Shown here one piece after another: positions 53,880-64,000 of a stretch of DNA of 64,000 nt (positions are counted from its first letter, which is position 1; each line of letters opens with the position of its first letter). Made by a program: the position numbers and the translations under genes. The stretch comes from Symbiodinium natans (taxonomy: Eukaryota > Sar > Dinophyceae > Suessiales > Symbiodiniaceae). The notes beneath the pieces were generated by a model. That model searched no databases. It saw only the letters and a program-made list of their open reading frames with translations, and was not told the origin of the DNA. The stretch lies in contig CAJNDS010002380.1 in NCBI GenBank assembly GCA_905221605.1, positions 220,001 through 284,000 on the forward strand, written 5' to 3'.

Positions 53880-56400
53880 TCAACCTCAACCGCCACAACA
53901 CTACTACAATCACAATATCTGCAGTCGCAGGGAACAGGCTGCATGAATTCGACTTCAGCTCACAAAGGCTGTTCCCGCTCTCTGTCCACGTCTCCGTGCC
54001 TCTTGGCGTCTCATCCGTTAGGGGCAAGCCTCCTGGGACATGGCCATTCATTCGTCTTGCTGCTTACAAGATTTTACTACTTGCAACCAGCAGAACTCAG
54101 CTGCTCAGCACGGAGGGAACACGAAGTGACCCTGAGTGTCCTATAGCTGCCCCTAAATGGCTGATACTGTCCATCCAGGCCTTCTGTGGCTTGTCCGCTG
54201 ACGGGCTAGCGAACCTCCCAGACGACTCCTCCCTCCCAGTGCTCGAAGAAGCTGTCCTCTTCTGGGCAGCTGGAAGCTTCTCCAACTGAGCCTGGGATCT
54301 CCTTGACCTTTGCATGGGCTATTTTGTTCGTTTCGCCACGTGGCCTTTTTGTGAGTCCAAGCGAGAGCAAAAATGGAAGAAGGGTAGATGCATGCCTCCC
54401 ATCCATGAGCGGATAAGCACATGAAGCCTCACACCCTTGACAAACGTAGGGAGGCCTCCTCCGTCAGCCTTCTCCGCATGGTCGACCTGTTGATAGATCA
54501 ATGAAAGGGAGCCCCCTGATCTCGCAGGACCACCAGATACCAGAGAATCCTCTCTACGCCAATCTGGTGGCACTGCCTCTGGCCTCTGGCTTGTTCGGTC
54601 TTGACTCGGCCGAACCGAAAAATCGCCGTTGCACTCACATAACATCCCCAACCTCCAAACTGGCCCTCAAACCGTCTTAGACCCACATGTTGGGGCACAG
54701 GCCACTCTGGCGGCCCAGCGGCCGCCCCAGAGCTGCGCAGCAAGGGCTCCCGCCTGTTAGTTTGCACTGCCCGAGTCTCCTTGGTGAGCACATTGGTACA
54801 CCCAATCAAAACCCCCGTTGCAGTTTCAATTAACTAGTTCCCTTCTGCCGTTTCGGCGGTGGGGGGTTGCTGGCGCAGGGCAAGGTTTTCAAGCTCTATT
54901 CCCAGCAGGCTCTGATCGGAACTAGAAAAAACTATTTAACCACATAGAGGCGCACAGTGTCCTCACCAGCTTGGCTCCGGTGCGGGGAAGGGCCTCTTCT
55001 CCTTCGGGGGGATTCAGATCGGGGCTGCGAAAAAGGTTCCCTCAAAGCGACACCCTTCGGAAAAACCCAAGGTCAACTGTCTAGCTTTACCTGCACCACT
55101 GAAACAAGTTGTCAAAAACGGCCTCCTGACCCGCTTGTGATGGAGGTGGCTGCTGTGCTTATACAATCTTAGACAGGGAAGGTGCTCAAGGCCAAAGGCT
55201 GCCATTCAAAAGGCGTAGTGCGGGCCTGAAAAGTCAAGTCACAAAACTGACCCGTGTAAGACCTAACCACTGGACCAGCACCACAAAAACCAAAAAGGAA
55301 ACTCTGCGTCAAGCGTGGATACCGCACTCTGACTGCTGATTAGTAGAGACCACAAAGACGTCAACAAAATGAGAATAAGAAAACACCTACAATTCGATCG
55401 TTTCACAACTGTTAGAGGAGCCTGAAGGTGGTTATGCAGGAATGATTTCAACCGCTACATGTGGATTACAGAATAGAGACTAATCGATTCGCACATGGTG
55501 TTGACCAATCAGGTGTAGACTTGGGGGCAGACACACCGGCCTGCCGACACCGTCGCCAGGTGGCGATCAAAGTACCGTGTTAGGCCAGCTGGGGTGCTGC
55601 GGCATCTTTCTCCCGAGTGGGGCTTCTTCGTGATGCTGGCTCTCGGGTATGGGGCTTGTTCCAAGAATGGGGCCATGCGGTTTCGTTTGAATGTTCGGAA
55701 ATCCCTGCATGGCCCAAAGTTTGCGAGTGTGCTTTTTTATGCTCCAGGGCCCAAAGCTTGGTGGAGCCTTTACAAAGTTCTGAAGTCTTTACGGGTTCAA
55801 GGGGAGGTTTCGGGTTTTATCAGCTGCGTTGCTTCAACCTCAAAAACCGTGTATTCGTAGTTGTTGGGGGTTTCTTGGACATGTGAAACATTGGTACGGT
55901 GCATAACGTGGCGCTCTTCGCACATTAAAATATGGTGAAGGCCTTGGAGCCAGGCTGCAAAGCTCGGGGCGGACCGCTTTACAAGCCAGGCAACAAGCCG
56001 CACCCACCCTGCGGCAAACTGAGGGCATGAGACTCGTACTAGCCAAAAGCTTGGAGATTGATATATGTATTATGTGGTGCTAAATTGCAAGGGCCCAACC
56101 GCTTTGCACCCGAGAGGCACAAAGGACATCGAACGTTGAGCGCAAGGTTGGAAAGCTTGCAGCACCGCCAAGCGCAACACCGCTCTCCGCACGCAACGAA
56201 CCGAAGCAGAGCCCACAAACGGATCGTTAGAAGCCCACTTTGGCGCCGCGGATGGAGATTGGAAAATTTCCTAGTTGATCGTTCGTTGTGCGCGTGAAGG
56301 AACTTTGCTGGGAGCGATGGTGGCAGGCCTCCGGAGATTTCAGGGAGGCCTGAACATGTCACGCGAAAATGCGCCTCCTATCCATCATACTTCACCCTTT
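53880..56400. other. No gene recognised
   Basis: No frame here was assigned. Possible exon-like minus-strand stretches near 54,180-54,300 (KVKEIPGSVGEASS) and 54,400-54,480 are too short to call. If PPP4R3 is one transcript, this is intronic. Confidence 0.5.
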
Positions 56401-56419
56401 CCTCGTCACGAACTCGCCC

Positions 56420-57990
56420 TCTTCCTCGGCCCCAGCCGCCGGGCATCACCCCTGGTCCCACGGCTGGTACTCGGAAACCAAATCGTTCATGTTCGACTCG
56501 GCCTCAGTGAAAACTCCAAAATCTTCTGGTCCAGGCCTGCGACAGGGCATGCGTCAATTCCTCTTTTTACAATGAGTCGCACTTCCCTATAGCACTACTC
56601 CCGAACACCCAACCCCCACGCCCAGTGGTTTACCAAGTTTACCTTCGTCATTTTTGCGCTTCCCGGCCTTGCAGTGTACCAGTGCAGAAAGGCCTTGCGG
56701 CGGAACATGGCCGTGAAGTACTCGGCCACGCGCTTGAAAATCTCCTGGATGGCCGTGAGTTTCCAAGCGAAGTGGCCACCGCATCTGAGCCCCCTTCGCA
56801 CGGATCCAGCATTGCATCCCAAGACCCCCCCCCGGAAAACAGATTACACGCAAAAAAAAAAAAACAACGGGGGGACAATCTTTGCGTGTTGTGCCTTCGG
56901 GGATGTGGTCACAGAACAGACGCTTGATGGTTGGGAATCCATCCTCAGCTCATGTGTTGCGACAGTTGAGGCAATGTAGGATGGAATTCCGTTCAAGCAA
57001 CCGCTCCTCTTCACCTCGCAAGTTCGCTGTCCGTCCAGGCGCTGTCAGTCCAGCGGACCCATCCCCCCCCCCCGACACCCCCCATGTTCTAGCACGTTAG
57101 CGTTCTAGGGCGCAAAGGGATCTAGCAAGGCTGCTCAACGAAGTAGGAGGAGTTCTTGTTGTGGACGTTGGGAGAATTCTGCTCGGTCCACTGCAGGATG
57201 AAAAGTGAAGCAAGATGACACGAGTTCTTCAGTTCACAAGCGTCTGAGCAGGTATGCGTGAGAGCTAGATGAAAACGGCTTCACTCACCAGGAAGGCTGG
57301 CACACTGATACCGCAAGTTGCAGGCGTCGACAAAAGATTATTTGTTCAAAAGCGGCAATTTTCCTTTAAGAGTGTTCGTTCCATCTTTAGTGTTCGGCGC
57401 ATGGCAAGTCAGGATCCAACAAGGGTTTTCCTCCGAAAACAACCGAGACTGTTTTTCATCCTTGACTGCGAACCCTTGCGTGTGGCCAAAGAACGCCTCC
57501 TGGGTGGACATACGTCCGCGGAAGAAGCGCGGCAGCCGTCAGGTTATCGCCCGTGCCGAGGATCGGCCCCGGCGGCACATCATGTTCTTCGCCATGCGAA
57601 CCTTATTCAACATGTTTTGTCTCGGCAAGTCACCAAACTTGAGAGTCTGAAAAGCACCCTTGTATTACACATTTAAGGTCGTGTGAATTGCAAATTTCGT
57701 TACACAGCTTTGCTCGTCAACGGCAGGGAACATATGCTGCGGCAACTCAGGCACGGTAGGGCCACGGGTGCTGCTGGAGAGCAGCGGTCGGAGGTCAGCG
57801 GGGCCGAAGCCAGTCATGAAGAAGTGCAGGGCGGGAAAGGAACCAGGTTCACAGCATCTTGCCAGGTCCAGTTTCAGCGGTCCAGGGAAGCGCAGGCAAA
57901 CAAGTCACGCCGCTACATGGCCAGCTGAGGACCAAAGTGGGTCAGGTCGCCAACGTACGGTGGGTCAATGTTTTAAAGGTTCCCGGGGGC
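56420..57990 (-). pseudogene. Beta-tubulin 3' half, decayed
   Basis: Six minus-strand blocks match the beta-tubulin C-terminal half in order: CLRFPG, LHFFM and VPEL (57.76-57.99 kb), KNMMC and FFRGRMST (57.49-57.61), NKNSSYFVE (57.13-57.20), CDHIPEG (about 56.89-56.93), [20 protein letters not shown] (56.67-56.76) and AESNMNDLVSEYQ with AEEEGEF (56.42-56.56). Frameshifts, in-frame stops (for example within the 57.5-kb block and after SEYQ) and lost residues mark decay, although the AIQEIF block is still clean. Sequencing error is unlikely to explain so many defects. Confidence 0.75.
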
Positions 57991-58062
57991 CGTTTTTGCA
58001 ACAGCAGCTGGCTCTGCTAGTAAACCTTGTTGCACACGTCTGCACACCTGTTAACCATTGCT

Positions 58063-59299
<1,237 letters not shown>

Positions 59300-59300
<1 letters not shown>

Positions 59301-59645
59301 GTCACTTGTGGTGTGTGTGTGGGTGGGGTGTGTGTTGGGGTGGGTGGGTGGGTGGGTGGGTGGGTGGGGGGGGGGTGGGGTGGGGGTGGGGGCACGGGGG
59401 GGGGTGGGGGTGGGGGGGGGGTGGGGGTGGCGGTGGGGGTGGGGGCGGGGGTGCGCTTCTGGGCGCGTGCGCGGTGCGCTGCACGCGCACGCGCACGCGC
59501 ACCGCACGCGCCGAGTGGCGGGGTGTGCGGGCGTGCGCGCGTGCGCGTGCGCGTGCGCGTGCTTGTGCACGTGTGCGTGCGCGCATGCGCGCGTGCGCAT
59601 GCGCGTGCTTGCGTGCACGTGCGTGTGCGCGTGCGTGCGCGTGTT
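59300..59645 (+). repeat. G-rich (GGGT)n block followed by alternating GC/GT tract
   Basis: GGGTGGGTG units (about 59,330-59,450) are G-quadruplex candidates. They pass into GCGCACGCGC and GCGTGCGC runs of alternating purine and pyrimidine (59,455-59,645), the sequence type that most readily adopts Z-DNA. Confidence 0.9.
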
Positions 59646-59686
59646 CTCATTACTGCCCGTTCTCTTGAAAAGCGCTGCCCAGCTTC

Positions 59687-60899
<1,213 letters not shown>

Positions 60900-62770
60900 C
60901 TCGACATGAGACAGAGTTGTTTGCAGCCAACACCGACTGCGAGAGGTGAAGCAAAAGCAAGCATAAATACAACGCGGCCTACAAAGACAACGGAGCCGGC
61001 TCCCAAAATTTGAACACGTAGGACCTAAAAGAAAAATTGATTTTGTTGTCAGAGTTAGCCAGCGGACGAGATTTTGGATGGGAGTAAGCCAGCAGCACGA
61101 AACGTGCCAAAATGTTTGTCTCGGGTAGTGGCAGCAGTAGTACATTGTCCTTGTTTGAGAAGAAGAACCGAACCAACGCTCTTTTTTGGCGGTTTAGATT
61201 TTGTTCAGTGTCGGATGGGCATTTTGTTTCATCCCACGCCTCCAGCCAGGACAGGGCGCAGGTTGCCAAGGAAAATCCCGGGCGTCGGGCGAGCTGCCTA
61301 TCCTTCTTTCCTTCTTCCTTTTTCTATCGCGCTGTGCTCCACTAGTCATGGCTTGTTAGTTTTTGGAGTTGGAGTTGCTGCTTCGTGTTCTTTCGTTCTG
61401 CCTACCTTGCCCTTCCTCACTGAATCCTCCTTGCTGCCTTTCCGTCTTTAAGCTGAGGATGCTGCGCTGGAGGTGATGGATCATTACCTCCAAAAGAGCC
61501 TGCGGAAGTCGGCCCAAACAGTGACCTAGTGAAGTTGACAACCCTGAAGCAAAAACTCCGGCGAGGAATGAACTCGGAGATGCTCCCGCCCAGGCTGTGG
61601 CTTGACCCGCCAGACCGTGAGTGGAGAAATGGACATGGTACGGAGCATAGATACTGAGCTTTCCATCCAGAACACCGAAGTGGCGGTTGCGAAGATGACT
61701 TCTTGAATCTTTTGTCCCTGTGAAACTTCCAGACGTAGTGACTCCGAACCGGGCAGAGAGTCCAGATGCCCGCCGACGGTCGCGCAAGGGTACAGAGTAT
61801 GTGTCCCGCACGCACGAGCAGGGACACAGGTAAGCTCAGTGCTGGCCCTAGTGGCATCCAAGCCACGGCACGGAAGAAGTGGAAACCCAACACGGCGGAG
61901 ACGGCTTGGAGCGTAGAGAAGCAGTGGAGGGTTAGGTTTTCCGACGGGGGGGGGGGGGGGGGGGGGGGGGCGGGGTGTGTTTCGGGTTTGGGGCTGCAGT
62001 CCTCCGCCTCCTCCTCGCTGCCTCCCTCCCCCCTTCCTCCCCCTCATGCCTCCCCATACATTCCTCCCTCCATGCCTCCCTCCATGCCTCTATTGCATCC
62101 GTCCCAAGCTCAACAGTGCAAAGTACAAAGGAAGCATTGTGTCGATTGGAAGCTTCTTCTTTGGAGAACGTACTTTGATTGGACCATCTGTTTTGACCAG
62201 CAACCCATGGAAAGCCAGAAGCATCAAGGCGCCCCTTCTTATCACCTGGAACTGCAAGAAAAACAGCGAAAGCGAATGCTAAAAACTGGCCACAAGCAGC
62301 CCTGGACGTGCACGAGCTCGCGCATGTTGGCAGGCTGGGGGAAGGATGGGGAGATCTTGAACTTGGGGACTCGAAACGGCTGCGCCTCTGTGCTACACGA
62401 GTGGCCAAGACCCTGCGTGTGTGAGCAGGCACAAACTGAAGGGCAACAGTAAGGGTCACAACATGCAAGAAGGCACAAAGGAATGACTGGTGCACCCCCT
62501 CCATCACAAGAGCTCAGAAGAAGTCAGGGAGAGCAAAAGGGCCCTAAACCCCCCAAAGGTGCAAAGACACGAAAAAAAAAACAGAGCCCAGGACTGTGAG
62601 ATTCGAGTGGATCAGCTGCTGCAAGGAAGCGAAGGCCCCCTGAAGGATGCAGCGTCTTGTGGCTTTTGAAAGCTCTCGGGGCTTCGAGGCCTACCATGGC
62701 TTCTGGGACTTTTTTGGGGCTTACAGTCGGGATGCCCATAAATGTGGAGGTCCCCACTACGGCACTATCA
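60900..62770. other. No gene recognised; intron or intergenic
   Basis: The missing first beta-tubulin exon (MREIVHVQ) was not found here. A poly-G run lies at 61,947-61,970, with CCTCC-rich sequence after it (62,010-62,090). A readable stretch on both strands at 62,110-62,290 was not assignable. Confidence 0.5.
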
Positions 62771-62771
62771 C

Positions 62772-63085
62772 AGACAAGCGTAGTGTATGATGGCAGATGC
62801 TGCGCACGAGGATCTGTAAGCTGCGGGCGTCATCAAGCTGCCGAGGCAAAACTATGTCCTGCACTGCACTTGGCAACGTGTCGACCAGCTACTGCCGGTA
62901 CTCGGAAGAAGCATACGTTGGACCTTTTGTTTAATTTGGCAGATCTTGAACCACCCCCGCCCTGGCCGGCCCGTCTTGCCTTGAGATACAGCAATCTGTA
63001 GTTGAGATGAATCCGCTTCAGCGTCTCTTCCTCAGTCACGGAAGATGGGCCCACGCCGAATTGGACAGCTGGGCATGCGCGGTTG
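62772..63085 (-). CDS. PPP4R3: PPP4R3/SMEK-like N-terminal exons
   Basis: One exon reads VTEEETLKRIHLNYRLLYLK and ends at 62,980. The next starts at 62,858 with DIVLPRQLDDARSLQILVRS. The 121-nt intron between them has GC...AG borders, and removing it gives YLKDIVLPRQLDDA, the hallmark segment of PPP4R3 proteins that just precedes the first exon found at 48.9 kb. The two exon groups therefore complement each other without overlap and probably belong to one gene with a roughly 14-kb intron. The upstream WH1/PH-like domain exons were not identified and may lie beyond the window. Confidence 0.75.
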
Positions 63086-63179
63086 CTCCGACAATACTAG
63101 AACACTTGCACAATTAAGGCAATTATGTAGCTATGCCCAGTCGTGATACATACTTCAGCCGTCGACGGCTGGAATGAAA

Positions 63180-63412
63180 AATGACTCGCTGAAGTTCGAC
63201 ACCGAACCTCCAGCGAGAATTTTGCAAGCCTACACTGCCGATGTGACTGAAATCCTTCAACCCATGTTGGGGGGGGGGGGTGGAGATAAGGGCATTTCAA
63301 CCACAGGAGGGCCAGAGCTGAAGACCTCACGGGGGTGTGCGCCTGAGGCCCGGACATCCTCGAAACTAACAACATCGTTGTACTTCACCTTCTCCTTGAT
63401 CACCTCCACGGC
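63180..63412 (-). other. Exon-like frames interrupted by a family-1 MITE
   Basis: Immediately after the MITE the minus strand reads VEVIKEKVKYNDVVSFEDV and AHPREVFSSGPPVVEMPL (63,290-63,412). After a poly-C run another frame reads LKDFSHIGSVGLQNSRWRF (63,180-63,262). They precede the PPP4R3 exons and may be upstream exons of that gene, but the match is not clear. Confidence 0.35.
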
Positions 63413-63519
63413 TTGGGATGTTCCCCCTTATACTAACAGCCCTGAAATGGGATTATCATCGGGGGGGGTACTATAATCCCTAGTGGCCCTAGTAAGGACT
63501 ATTAGCAGAAGGGGGAAAA
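63413..63519. mobile_element. Foldback MITE-like element, family 1, copy D
   Basis: It starts TTGGGATGTTCCCCCTTATA and ends with a diverged reverse complement. The core GGGGGTACTATAATCCCT is shared with copies A-C. On the minus strand its end supplies CATCCCAAG directly before an exon-like frame, so it could provide a splice acceptor. Confidence 0.75.
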
Positions 63520-64000
63520 GGCTGCGCAGGTCAGAACTTGGGGCTTTGGCCTGGCAAGGTGGCCCTGTAGCACCAATTAATCGCTCACACTCGTGGCACC
63601 ATTTGCAGTGCAAGGGTTGTTTTGGCAATAGCATGGAGGTGTGGGATTTTATGGCTTGTGGGGTTGCCATGCTTGTCCTATTTGGTGGGTTTGGGGTTGT
63701 AGGGCTTCGGGAGCTCAAGCCACACATGCTTGGGTTTCGGACTTTTTCCTTTTGGGACTTCGGGTTGAGAACTTAGGGCTCAGCATGCGTGCCATGCGCT
63801 AGCTGCTCTGAGAAACATCGGGAAAAGCGTTGGGGCGCGCGTCGGCGCAGGGTTAATAGTTCAGAGTTTCGGCTTTCGAGTTTCAGGGATTTGGAGTGTC
63901 AGGTTTACGGTAGCCCCGCCACCTGAGTTTATCCTCTACCCGCAAAGGAACTTGCGAGGGTATCCTTGCGCCCACGGCCATAGAAAGCAACCCCGACTGT

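Overview
The window looks like nuclear DNA of a dinoflagellate. TTTAGGG-type repeats are scattered in both orientations. Introns inferred from reading-frame continuity use GC-AG and GA-AG as well as GT-AG borders. A desaturase gene is preceded by three head-to-tail relics of the dinoflagellate spliced leader. The retroelement carries the CCCH-finger gag and long accessory-domain ORFs I associate with dinoflagellate elements. I cannot name the genus.

Layout. 1-14,213 is a gene desert of interstitial telomere-like arrays (7-, 8- and 9-bp units), AT microsatellites, foldback MITE-like elements and one AT-rich ABC-transporter fragment. 14,214-31,529 is a 17.3-kb Ty3/gypsy-type LTR retrotransposon on the minus strand with two 294-bp LTRs (4 mismatches). 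31,530-35,840 is repeats plus unassigned exon-like frames. 35,841-37,313 (minus) is a three-histidine-box fatty acid desaturase with one in-frame 114-nt intron. 37,390-42,100 is mostly non-coding, with one exon-like frame near 39.5-39.9 kb. From about 42.1 to 63.1 kb (minus) many short exons match, in order, the protein phosphatase 4 regulatory subunit 3 family (PPP4R3/SMEK/Psy2). Between its N-terminal exons (62.8-63.1 kb) and its middle exons (from 48.9 kb) lie a probable multi-pass membrane protein (51.3-53.9 kb) and a beta-tubulin locus (56.4-60.9 kb), also on the minus strand, so they may be nested in a roughly 14-kb intron.

The retrotransposon is the most unusual feature. Reading 5' to 3' on the minus strand it has: LTR, primer-binding site, gag with two CCCH fingers and an aspartic protease, a frame with RT thumb, RNase H and integrase, then (after integrase) RT fingers and palm with YVDD, then a Tpt1/KptA-like RNA 2'-phosphotransferase, C2H2 and RanBP2 zinc fingers, a membrane segment, a SWIM finger and a phospholipase-D-type HKD nuclease, and the 3' LTR. 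The RT is thus split and permuted around RNase H and integrase. A GC-rich motif of about 23 bp recurs at least ten times, mostly between domains. Three reading-frame breaks are each explained by a small indel, so this copy is probably recent but not autonomous.

Limits: exon borders outside beta-tubulin, the desaturase and one PPP4R3 intron are approximate. Family calls rest on motif recognition without database searches.
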